Part shown: positions 21,399 to 27,886 of the stretch, one piece after another | Layout: each line of letters begins with the position of its first letter | Numbering within the stretch: position 1 is the first letter of the stretch | Virus record (IMG/VR): IMGVR_UViG_3300028414_000593 | Location: 1 to 29,866 of that record | DNA: 29,866 nt | Source: a virus | Direction: 5' to 3' (one strand) | Made by a program: the position numbers and the translations under genes | The notes under the pieces: generated by a model | Databases searched by the model: none | Told to the model about the DNA's origin: nothing | What the model saw: only the letters and a program-made list of their open reading frames with translations

Positions 21399-22402
21399 TT
21401 ACAATATTTCCTTCCAATAACCTGTATTTTTGTAGGATTACTTATAGCACTATCTAATATACTACGCACTGTAAATAATCTGCCGTATTTCATTAACGCA
21501 TCGCCGGCATCGTTGCAATCTTCCCATTCAGGAAATGCAACACTCCATCCGTATTTAACTGCTGCATCTACCATTTTCATTCCTGCCTCGTCGGCATCTG
21601 GTAATACAATAATTTGTTTGTTTAAACTCAAAATAACGTCTGCTTGTTCTTCACTAATAGTATTAGTGCCTGCACTGATTCCATCTGTTATTATAGCATC
21701 TAAAGGACCTTCTGTCAATATAACAATTTCTTTGTCAGCATGTTGTCTGTCTAATCCATAAACAAAGTTTTTAGCTGGTTGTTGATTATAATACTTAGGC
21801 ATTCCTTCTGGTGGCTTACCTATCCAACGACCTGTATATCCAATTACTTTATTTTTATAATAAAAAGGTATTACAAAACGCTTTGACATTCTAGCTGGCT
21901 GTTTAGCCGGACTATACATCAGTCTAGGATCTGTTATATCAAATCCTCTGTTTGTTAAATATTCTACTGCTTCAGTCCAGTTTGTATCTGGCGTATGTTC
22001 CATAAATGGCTTTGTATTTTCAGGCAATGCTACTTCTGGCCAATCAATTACTAGTTTCTTTCTGCGCTCTTGTACCATTAGTGTATGTGTGATATCAAGT
22101 TCACGCATAAGCTCTAATTGTAAACGCTGTACTGCGGCTTCATCTGCACCAAATTTTAATAATAAGTTTTTTAGTCTATTATTAACTTTATTACCTGGAC
22201 TCCAACCTGTTTTATAATGACAGTTAAAGCAATGATACTGAAACTTATCGTCATCAAAGTGAAATCCACCACGTCCACGTGTATCTGGCCTAGCTTGTCC
22301 ATTTGTTATACACATAGGGCAATTACCAGAATGCCAACCACTAGGGCTAGGCTTCCAGTTCGTCGGAATCAGATTTCTGACGTATTCGATCATTAAACTC
22401 AT
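21395..22402 (-). CDS. 61: DNA primase, T4 gp61-like
   Basis: A 335-residue primase that makes RNA primers on the lagging strand in complex with gp41. A zinc ribbon uses Cys28, Cys31, Cys58 and Cys61 (CPMC and CFNC). A TOPRIM domain has Glu231 (LTEGPLDAI) and Asp269/Asp271 (LPDADEAG), the metal-binding residues. The length matches T4 gp61 (342). The ATG is 6 bases after a TAATAT -10 box with no room for a ribosome binding site, so translation should begin on a leaderless mRNA. The promoter sits at the end of a late structural gene, separating early replication genes from it. Confidence 0.96.
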   Translation of the reverse strand: MSLMIEYVRNLIPTNWKPSPSGWHSGNCPMCITNGQARPDTRGRGGFHFDDDKFQYHCFNCHYKTGWSPGNKVNNRLKNLLLKFGADEAAVQRLQLELMRELDITHTLMVQERRKKLVIDWPEVALPENTKPFMEHTPDTNWTEAVEYLTNRGFDITDPRLMYSPAKQPARMSKRFVIPFYYKNKVIGYTGRWIGKPPEGMPKYYNQQPAKNFVYGLDRQHADKEIVILTEGPLDAIITDGISAGTNTISEEQADVILSLNKQIIVLPDADEAGMKMVDAAVKYGWSVAFPEWEDCNDAGDALMKYGRLFTVRSILDSAISNPTKIQVIGRKYCK

Positions 22403-22408
22403 GTGTAT

Positions 22409-22437
22409 ATATTACACTCGAATTATGACTTTGTCAA
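22409..22437 (-). promoter_or_regulatory. Sigma70-type promoter of primase-helicase, leaderless geometry
   Basis: Minus-strand TTGACA (22432-22437), 17-nt spacer, TAATAT (22409-22414), then ATACAC and the ATG at 22402. It overlaps the final codons of the upstream structural gene. Confidence 0.8.
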
Positions 22438-23233
22438 GTGTTCCTTGCGTTTGTGTGAATTTTGCTCTAAGATATTTTATATTAGTACGGAATGTCCATG
22501 GATCAATTCCAGTAAAGCCAATATATGGATAATGTTCATCTGTGTGCGTACCCAATATAATATTAAACCAGTCGTTTTCTGTAGGGTTTTCTTCTAATGC
22601 GCCCTGTATGTAAAAGTTACCTGTATAGTTAGTGGCGTATACTGCCAATGTAATCATTCCATTAACTTTGTTGTATGCACCAGGTCCTGGTAAATGACTA
22701 CTGTAGTAAAATCCATCAGATTCTATAAATGTATCACCTGTAGAAGTTGTTAATGGAATATTTCTTGTTTGGTCGCTTACTTCAACCGTATAATTTGGTC
22801 TTAGGTTTTGATCTACAAATAATGGAAGATTTAAACCCTGTGAATTTACATAGGTAAATACAAGATCAAGGAAACCGTTTTGTATTGAACTTATCTCACC
22901 GGCAGAGACAACTAGCTTAACTTTGCCTTCGTCGAAGTCTAATATTTGACATTTCTTTGCTACTATTTTTGCTTGGGTTTCTCTATTGGTTAAATTAGCC
23001 ATAATAGTTTGACCATGTAGCTGTATTGGTTTACGATCTATGTTTTTTATGTAAAAAATAAACTCATTATCTAAACCGGTAAATAGCTTTAAGAAACGAT
23101 AATTGACAGGAGAGTTTATAGTAGTTCCTGCCGCACTTGCATAGCTACCCAATCCAGCTTTGCTACCTGAGGCATCTATTGCATATAAATCGCCTGTTTG
23201 ATTAATATTATAAGTTGTTGCGTAATTTGACAT
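22412..23233 (-). CDS. Virion structural protein, baseplate type
   Basis: A 273-residue beta-rich protein. The segment FIFYIKNIDRKPIQLHGQTI (58-77), followed by INFO-free strands and VKLVVSAGEISSIQNGFLDL, resembles the N-terminal module of baseplate upper proteins (BppU-like) that attach to the tail. The C-terminal third (NFYIQGALEENPTENDWFNI) has the look of a small beta sandwich. AGGAG precedes the ATG, and a CATAAATA late promoter lies at 23253-23260. It ends directly at the primase promoter. The T4 counterpart is not clear. Confidence 0.65.
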   Translation of the reverse strand: MSNYATTYNINQTGDLYAIDASGSKAGLGSYASAAGTTINSPVNYRFLKLFTGLDNEFIFYIKNIDRKPIQLHGQTIMANLTNRETQAKIVAKKCQILDFDEGKVKLVVSAGEISSIQNGFLDLVFTYVNSQGLNLPLFVDQNLRPNYTVEVSDQTRNIPLTTSTGDTFIESDGFYYSSHLPGPGAYNKVNGMITLAVYATNYTGNFYIQGALEENPTENDWFNIILGTHTDEHYPYIGFTGIDPWTFRTNIKYLRAKFTQTQGTLDKVIIRV

Positions 23234-23252
23234 TCATATTCTCCTGTGTATG

Positions 23253-23260
23253 TATTTATG
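23253..23260 (-). promoter_or_regulatory. Late promoter CATAAATA for the baseplate-type gene
   Basis: Minus-strand CATAAATA, 7 of 8 to the T4 late octamer, 19 bases before the ATG with AGGAG in the leader. It is divergent to the plus-strand element at 23291-23298. Confidence 0.6.
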
Positions 23261-23290
23261 CAAATTACAAAAACCGCTGGTAAAAAAATT

Positions 23291-23298
23291 AATAAATA
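23291..23298 (+). promoter_or_regulatory. Plus-strand late promoter AATAAATA
   Basis: AATAAATA, 7 of 8 to the T4 late octamer, lies 8 bases before the ATG at 23307. Initiation about 6 nt downstream would leave almost no leader, and no Shine-Dalgarno site is present. Confidence 0.45.
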
Positions 23299-23306
23299 TA
23301 TGTACA

Positions 23307-23678
23307 ATGATTGAAAAATATAAAACCTTGTTAGAAGAATTTCCATTCTTAACTGTCATAGAGTATGCCGGAAATGAATACCTAGGAATAATGCAAAATA
23401 TCGATAACCATATAGCTACAATGTATGTTTACGATAGACTAGGATCAAATGCGGAACGTCAATCGTTTTTGAGATTGGGCGATGAGTGGTGGTGGGAAAC
23501 AAATCGGAAACTACCTATCAATATTGCATTATTAAATAGATGGCCATTTAGTGCTACAAGTCAAAGTTTTAATATAAAACAAATGGAAGTAGTTGCTGGA
23601 CCTGAAGTTAGACTAAGCGACAGTATTACAAAACGTATTAAACGCCGTAATATCAGTCTTATAAAGAAAGACCCATAA
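23307..23678 (+). CDS. Conserved T4-like marine phage protein, unknown (only plus-strand gene)
   Basis: A 123-residue protein with an N-terminal beta part (FLTVIEYAGNEYLGIMQN), a Trp-rich centre (LGDEWWWETNRKLPINI) and a basic C-terminus (SITKRIKRRNISLIKK). The GDEWWWE.NR.LPINI element resembles a family I associate with cyanomyoviruses. The ATG at 23307 starts the conserved-looking region; the frame is open 57 bases further upstream, but that part is low complexity. It converges with the DnaE-like gene, overlapping its end by 20 bases. It has its own late-type promoter and shares a 73-base divergent control region with the baseplate-type gene. Function unknown; likely virion or assembly. Confidence 0.7.
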   Translation: MIEKYKTLLEEFPFLTVIEYAGNEYLGIMQNIDNHIATMYVYDRLGSNAERQSFLRLGDEWWWETNRKLPINIALLNRWPFSATSQSFNIKQMEVVAGPEVRLSDSITKRIKRRNISLIKKDP

Positions 23679-24237
23679 CTAGCATATTAAGTTGTAGTAC
23701 AATAGCCATTGCATAACTTATTGCGTGTGCTTTTTTAAAATAATATGTTCCGTCTGTTGGTTTATCCCATACAGTAGCAAACACTGTATTCCAATCTTTA
23801 CCTAATAAATTACGTTTAGCTGGTCTAATGATTGCCAGTACGGCTGCAAGTTCTTCAACGCTTGTTGGTTTCATTCTGCTTACAATGTTGTAGTGTGCAT
23901 GTATGTGAAATAATTTTTCAACAACTTCTTTGTGTTCTAATAAATCCCACATTGGTTGCATTTCAAGTAATTTTTCTAATTGATCATAGCTTTCAACATC
24001 TTTATATAAACTTACATTTAACACATCAAGTTTAAAATAGCCTTTAGCTTCAGCTTCCTTGTGATCAATTGTGCTTAACCCAGTAAATGGATCGCTTGGC
24101 ATTTCATGGAAGTATACACCAGTGTTATGCTTTTTGCGTCTACCATTATCATTAATCATTGCAGGTGTATGTTTAATTAAGTTTAATAACTTAGTTCTAT
24201 CTGCTACATCAATGTCAATATCTGTGTTTACTATCAT
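23659..24237 (-). CDS. Miniature DnaE-like protein (DNA polymerase III alpha palm remnant)
   Basis: A 192-residue protein that reads as a condensed piece of bacterial replicative polymerase DnaE. NTDIDIDVADR (4-14) matches the catalytic PD-D/F-D-D motif with two aspartates. KKHNTGVYFHEMP (35-47) matches the RHAG.HAGGV region. AKGYFKLDVLNVSLYKDV (64-81) matches the G-L-V-K-F-D-F-L-G-L-L/R-T motif with the third catalytic Asp at 71. YYFKKAHAISYAMAIVLQ (near 166-183) matches FNKSHA..YA. The roughly 80-90 residues that normally separate the first motifs are missing, as are PHP, fingers and beta-binding parts. It could be a catalytic miniature, a non-catalytic accessory factor or a decoy. It starts in the stop of the zinc-finger gene (ATGA); the ATG at 24237 is chosen over the frame extension upstream. 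Confidence 0.7.
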   Translation of the reverse strand: MIVNTDIDIDVADRTKLLNLIKHTPAMINDNGRRKKHNTGVYFHEMPSDPFTGLSTIDHKEAEAKGYFKLDVLNVSLYKDVESYDQLEKLLEMQPMWDLLEHKEVVEKLFHIHAHYNIVSRMKPTSVEELAAVLAIIRPAKRNLLGKDWNTVFATVWDKPTDGTYYFKKAHAISYAMAIVLQLNMLVMGLSL

Positions 24238-24914
24238 AAGTGTGCTTCTTCCATAATTCCTTCTACCCATTTAAAATCTTCGGCATGTGTTTTCATAACT
24301 CGTTGCCAATAATATGGATCAATATAATCCGATACCATTTGTATTTGTTCACTTGAGAGCTTCTCTAATAGCTCTTGTGCTTGCGAACTTGCATATACTA
24401 TCCATGGACTAATCCTACCACTACAGATGTGAAATACTGCAAGATTTGGCGCTACTAGACGGAAGTATTCGTTCCATTCACATCCTGTTTCTTTAGCCCA
24501 TTCTCGCATAAACAGTATAGTTCGTTCTATGGCTCTATCTGCACTTTCTGTTTTTAATCTTGTTTTAATCCATGCCGCAAAGTTTCTATCACTTGTCCAT
24601 CTGTCAATTCTTACTTGATTCTTCAATAGCCAACGTGTATATTCTTGTACATCATCAACACGTAAATCTATACAGTACTTTGCATACTTTACAAATGCAG
24701 TATAATACTGACTTGCTACAAATTCATCAAAACTTTTCTCACCTTTTGCATTTGTTCCTATGCGATAAAACAATTGATATGACCTATATGCAAGTTGCAC
24801 ATCTTTGTCATCCTTAGACATATATCTGCGTTTACGTTCGCACATATGCACCGCTAATGTGCTTTCACGTTTAAATACTTTCTTACAATATTCGCATTTA
24901 AAAACTTCTGTCAT
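24234..24914 (-). CDS. Zinc-finger protein, unknown, partner of the DnaE-like gene
   Basis: A 226-residue protein with an N-terminal zinc finger of Cys7, Cys10, His23 and Cys25 (CEYCKKVFKREST, then HMCERKRR), a C2HC variant of the classical finger that often contacts DNA. The remaining 190 residues are helical and charged (FDEFVASQYYTAFVKYAKYC, IRTRLKTE-like segment) without an enzyme motif, with FHICSGRISPWIVYAS near the middle. Both ends overlap neighbours by four bases (ATGA), so it is made stoichiometrically with the DnaE-like and the 152-residue proteins. Resembles T4-like marine phage proteins; a DNA-binding role in replication is an inference. Confidence 0.65.
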   Translation of the reverse strand: MTEVFKCEYCKKVFKRESTLAVHMCERKRRYMSKDDKDVQLAYRSYQLFYRIGTNAKGEKSFDEFVASQYYTAFVKYAKYCIDLRVDDVQEYTRWLLKNQVRIDRWTSDRNFAAWIKTRLKTESADRAIERTILFMREWAKETGCEWNEYFRLVAPNLAVFHICSGRISPWIVYASSQAQELLEKLSSEQIQMVSDYIDPYYWQRVMKTHAEDFKWVEGIMEEAHL

Positions 24915-25369
24915 TTAAGTTTACCAATGAGATCTTTTATTTCTTTGTCCTTTAATCCATACTCTTGTAGCAGTGCCTTAATTTCATCTTTGCTACTGCT
25001 TAACATAATATCAAGTTCATCATCATTGAGATGCGAATAGTTTTCTGCAAACCAATTTTGTAATTTATTTTTCTTGCCTGCTTTACCTGGTGCTATCCAA
25101 GGATGGAATACCGTAGAACCTACTCCAACCAATTGTAGCAACTGATATTGCAACTGCGGGTGTTTTCTTATTGTGTTAAAATGCACATTAACTGCTTCGT
25201 TAGTCCATTCTAAATAATGCTCTGCATACTTACCGCTTGCGTTACTTGTATAACGCATTAATAACCATAAGCCAAGTTTTTTCTTTTCTTCATCTGTGAG
25301 GCTATCATACCACGCTCTGTCTTTAGCGTCAATAGATCTCATTTCTTCTTTAATACTTAACTTGCTCAT
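24911..25369 (-). CDS. Helical protein of the DnaE-like cassette, unknown
   Basis: A 152-residue helical protein, charged at both ends (SIKEEMRSIDAKDRAWYDSL, then LQEYGLKDKEIKDLIGKLK), with a more hydrophobic middle (LQYQLLQLVGVGSTVFHPWI). No catalytic motif. It is chained by ATGA overlaps to the 37-residue ORF upstream and the zinc-finger gene downstream. The start has only a weak GGAAA before it, so translation likely depends on coupling. The promoter at 25480-25508 is the nearest upstream. Function unknown. Confidence 0.65.
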   Translation of the reverse strand: MSKLSIKEEMRSIDAKDRAWYDSLTDEEKKKLGLWLLMRYTSNASGKYAEHYLEWTNEAVNVHFNTIRKHPQLQYQLLQLVGVGSTVFHPWIAPGKAGKKNKLQNWFAENYSHLNDDELDIMLSSSKDEIKALLQEYGLKDKEIKDLIGKLK

Positions 25370-25479
25370 TTATAGTTTCCGTCTATGTCGTAATGCTTAT
25401 TATTATATCGAGCCCATAGCAAACAATTCCACCAAGGATATCCTTGTTTTCTTAATTTCTTATACCACGCCCAATACAT
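25366..25479 (-). CDS. Possible 37-residue Trp-rich micro-protein
   Basis: A short frame beginning MYWAWYKKLRKQGYPWWNCL, with five tryptophans and six tyrosines, ending in a TGA inside the ATG of the next gene (ATGA). The overlap and the coding-like composition favour a real gene. Against it, there is no Shine-Dalgarno site and the -10 box of the promoter at 25480-25508 abuts its ATG, so transcripts from that promoter would begin inside it. It would have to be translated from read-through RNA. Confidence 0.4.
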   Translation of the reverse strand: MYWAWYKKLRKQGYPWWNCLLWARYNNKHYDIDGNYK

Positions 25480-25508
25480 ACTATACTACCAAAGTTCGCC
25501 AATGTCAA
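25480..25508 (-). promoter_or_regulatory. Sigma70-type promoter inside the upstream gene's end
   Basis: Minus-strand TTGACA (25503-25508), 17-nt spacer, TATAGT (25480-25485). It lies over the last codons of the gene at 25486-25986 and would transcribe the 152-residue, zinc-finger and DnaE-like genes. Confidence 0.65.
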
Positions 25509-25986
25509 GCACTTCTGGTAACTTGTTTGCATCTTTAACAAACAGTACACAAGGTGAGTTTGGCTCATCGCTTAGTGGAACACATAACAAGTGTCCATAT
25601 TTTAATTTAGGTGCATACCATTTTACATCACTGTATATGTTAACAATTGAAATATCTACATACTCTGGCTTGAAACCTGTGATTGGATTAAATGCAAATG
25701 CTGTAAAGCCTCTATCATTCAAACTCATTAAACTCATAACTTCAGGGTCGCCTACTTCAGCATCACATATAACAATGTGCCAATCAAGTGGCATACTAAT
25801 AGTTACTTGTCCTAGTTGTAATATTGCCGCTGGTGCATAAAAACTTTCTAAGAACACTAGTGGAATAAAGTAATAATCTATATTGCTTGGGTTTGTATAA
25901 TCAAGAATACCATATCGCAGGTCATCAATAGTTTCTGGAATGTCATCTAAATCATACGTCTCATTTTCTACGGTTAATATTTTCAT
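25486..25986 (-). CDS. Conserved-looking phage protein, unknown
   Basis: A 166-residue acidic, beta-rich protein beginning MKILTVENETYDLDDIPET. The central PLDWHIVICDAEVGDPEVM and FAFNPITGFKPEYVDISIV are distinctive and look like a family found across T4-like marine phages. No enzyme motif is visible. It starts 12 bases after uvsW with GAGA as a weak ribosome site and belongs to the same transcript. The strand-rich core with a D-W-H-I-V-I-C-D motif could be a small binding domain. A role near replication or late regulation is suggested only by its neighbours. Confidence 0.65.
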   Translation of the reverse strand: MKILTVENETYDLDDIPETIDDLRYGILDYTNPSNIDYYFIPLVFLESFYAPAAILQLGQVTISMPLDWHIVICDAEVGDPEVMSLMSLNDRGFTAFAFNPITGFKPEYVDISIVNIYSDVKWYAPKLKYGHLLCVPLSDEPNSPCVLFVKDANKLPEVLDIGELW

Positions 25987-25997
25987 TTAGTTCTCTC

Positions 25998-27452
25998 TTA
26001 ACGCCAATCTGTCTTTTCAATAGTAAAAGGATAATTAGCTTCTTTATAAAATTTCTTACGTTCAGTAAGATGCTTTTTGCTAAACTTGGCTGTGCTAGTC
26101 ACATCCCAAATTTGCACAAAATCTTTGTCTTCGGCTTTACGCACTCCACGTCCTATTGACTGGATAACTCTAACAAACGACTTCCCAGGTTCAAGAAGTA
26201 TAAGGTTAAATATACGTGGAATATTAATACCAACGGCAGCCACACCATAGGTTGCGACAGTAATGCTATTAGTTGCTTCATTAATTTCATCATATGCGTC
26301 CTTTCTGTCAGTGACTTTCATAGCCCCTTTAACAAAAGTAACATTTGGTATATTTTCTGCAATTATCTCACCGCTTGCAATTCTATCAACTAATACAAGT
26401 GTATTCCCAGATTCAGCAACTGTTGAAATAAAGTTACTAAGATATCCCATACGTTCTTTATTTGTTGTTAAATATTTTAATTCACTTTGATAATCGTTAT
26501 ATACCGCTGTTTCTTTTAATTGAACTACATTAACGTGACAGTTACTTAGAACTCCCATGTCTTGTAATTCGCTTGCACTTAGTTTGTTTGTAACCTCACC
26601 TAAGCATGCTTGTAAACTTGTTTTAGCATGATCTTCTTTTGGTATAGTTCCTGTTAATCCCCAACGTAATGGAATGTGTGCAAATTCCTTAGTAAGCATA
26701 TCTTTTAAGACATCTGCTTTTGCTTGGTGAACTTCGTCTACGATAACACAAACAACTCCATCTGAAAACTCTTTTAAACTCATATCGTCTAGACCATCTC
26801 TGAATCTTTTCTTAATACTATTCAAGCTCTGCCATGTGCATATTGTATGGGTGCGTCCTATATCTTTTTTGTCGCCATAATAAACTCCAACGTCAAGTCC
26901 TAAATTCTCATAATCATCAAATGTCTGTCTCACTAAATCTTTGTTTGGGACAATAACAATTGACCTTCCATACTTTTCCACTCGTTCAGATAGAGCTGCT
27001 GTGATCAGTGTCTTACCAGCACCAGTGGCAATTTCTTGCAAGCATTGTGGCGTAGTAAGATATTTGTTTACAATAGTAATTTGATAATCTCGCAATACAA
27101 CTGGCTGTCCTGCAATAGGATGCTTTTCTGGCCAAGTCTTGTGTGCAAAAGTAGATTCATCTACTGCAACAAAATCAAATGATTCGTTAGATTGTCGTCT
27201 GTCGTCTACGTCAATAGAATAACCATTGTCCATAATAATAGGTAACAACCTATCAAGTAGATTAACATATGTCACACCGCCTACACTAAAGAAACTTACA
27301 CATCCATCCCATCTACCTAGTTTATACGCTGGTACATGAAATGCATACGGCATAAAGAACTTTAGTTCTTTCTCGCATTTTTTACGGGTGTTTAAATCGA
27401 GACCTTCGATTTTACAGTTTACTTCGTCTTTGATTACTATTGTACAATTCAT
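25998..27452 (-). CDS. uvsW: UvsW-type recombination and repair helicase
   Basis: A 484-residue superfamily 2 helicase like T4 UvsW, which remodels forks, unwinds R-loops and drives branch migration. After an N-terminal region typical of UvsW (about 1-115), the Q-like VVLRDYQ precedes Walker A ATGAGKT (142-148). DEVH (239-242) is motif II, LTGTIPK (267-273) motif III, and QSIGRGVR (431-438) motif VI with the arginine finger. The length fits T4 UvsW (about 500). In T4 this gene is late. Here it has a strong sigma70-type promoter whose -10 box is 6 bases from the ATG and lacks a Shine-Dalgarno site, so early leaderless expression is expected. Confidence 0.95.
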   Translation of the reverse strand: MNCTIVIKDEVNCKIEGLDLNTRKKCEKELKFFMPYAFHVPAYKLGRWDGCVSFFSVGGVTYVNLLDRLLPIIMDNGYSIDVDDRRQSNESFDFVAVDESTFAHKTWPEKHPIAGQPVVLRDYQITIVNKYLTTPQCLQEIATGAGKTLITAALSERVEKYGRSIVIVPNKDLVRQTFDDYENLGLDVGVYYGDKKDIGRTHTICTWQSLNSIKKRFRDGLDDMSLKEFSDGVVCVIVDEVHQAKADVLKDMLTKEFAHIPLRWGLTGTIPKEDHAKTSLQACLGEVTNKLSASELQDMGVLSNCHVNVVQLKETAVYNDYQSELKYLTTNKERMGYLSNFISTVAESGNTLVLVDRIASGEIIAENIPNVTFVKGAMKVTDRKDAYDEINEATNSITVATYGVAAVGINIPRIFNLILLEPGKSFVRVIQSIGRGVRKAEDKDFVQIWDVTSTAKFSKKHLTERKKFYKEANYPFTIEKTDWR

Positions 27453-27458
27453 AGTATT

Positions 27459-27487
27459 AGTATACTATAGTTTAGTTGCATTGTCAA
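27459..27487 (-). promoter_or_regulatory. Sigma70-type promoter of uvsW, leaderless geometry
   Basis: Minus-strand TTGACA (27482-27487), 17-nt spacer, TATACT (27459-27464), then AATACT and the ATG at 27452. The -10-to-ATG segment is identical to that of the nuclease gene at 10402. Confidence 0.8.
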
Positions 27488-27495
27488 TTGATCTA

Positions 27496-27828
27496 TTAAC
27501 TTTCTAGATAATGTTTTAGAAATAACAATGCAATCATTGTTACCGAAATAGAACTTAATAGAGATATCCAAAAGTTCCAGTGATTTAATGTAATAACAAA
27601 CATTGGAAAGAACACTAAACTAACTAAAACAAAATATATTGTTTCTTGTGCTAGTTGTTGAAATACTTTCACATCAACGCCTGAATAATACATAAAGATG
27701 ATACTGATAACACTACCCAATGGTATGCCAAGTATTAATGCACCAAGTGTAGGATTACCACGCTGAGCCGCTGTGACAACTCCTGCTACGATTAATCCAC
27801 CTATGATTGCTTTGAGTATAAATTCCAT
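27496..27828 (-). CDS. Four-helix membrane protein (DUF3147/GlpM-like)
   Basis: A 110-residue integral membrane protein with four hydrophobic helices, at about 5-20, 28-47, 62-82 and 85-105. The opening KAIIGGLIVAGVVTAAQRGN and the LGALILGIPLGSVISIIFMY helix resemble the DUF3147/GlpM group of small bacterial membrane proteins of unclear function. It could act as a holin or alter membrane transport; neither is shown. No ribosome site precedes the ATG. A CATAAATA late element lies 5 bases upstream, so the mRNA would be nearly leaderless. It stands alone between the uvsW promoter and a terminator. Confidence 0.65.
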   Translation of the reverse strand: MEFILKAIIGGLIVAGVVTAAQRGNPTLGALILGIPLGSVISIIFMYYSGVDVKVFQQLAQETIYFVLVSLVFFPMFVITLNHWNFWISLLSSISVTMIALLFLKHYLES

Positions 27829-27833
27829 GTTAA

Positions 27834-27862
27834 TATTTATGTCATAAAAAAAGGCTTGTCAA
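27834..27862 (-). promoter_or_regulatory. Composite promoter overlapping a terminator
   Basis: TTGACA (27857-27862) lies in the loop and falling arm of the terminator hairpin. A 17-nt spacer leads to TAAATA (27834-27839), which is also part of a CATAAATA late octamer (27834-27841), 5 bases before the ATG at 27828. The -10 is a poor sigma70 match, so the late reading is more likely. Confidence 0.5.
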
Positions 27863-27874
27863 CCAAGCCTTTTT
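27846..27874 (-). terminator. Terminator after the AAA+ gene (possibly bidirectional)
   Basis: An 11-bp perfect stem (27848-27858 with 27864-27874) with a 5-nt loop, followed by a T7 run on the minus strand and a T-run on the plus strand. It lies 12 bases after the AAA+ stop. Confidence 0.9.
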
Positions 27875-27886
27875 ATTGTTGTTATA

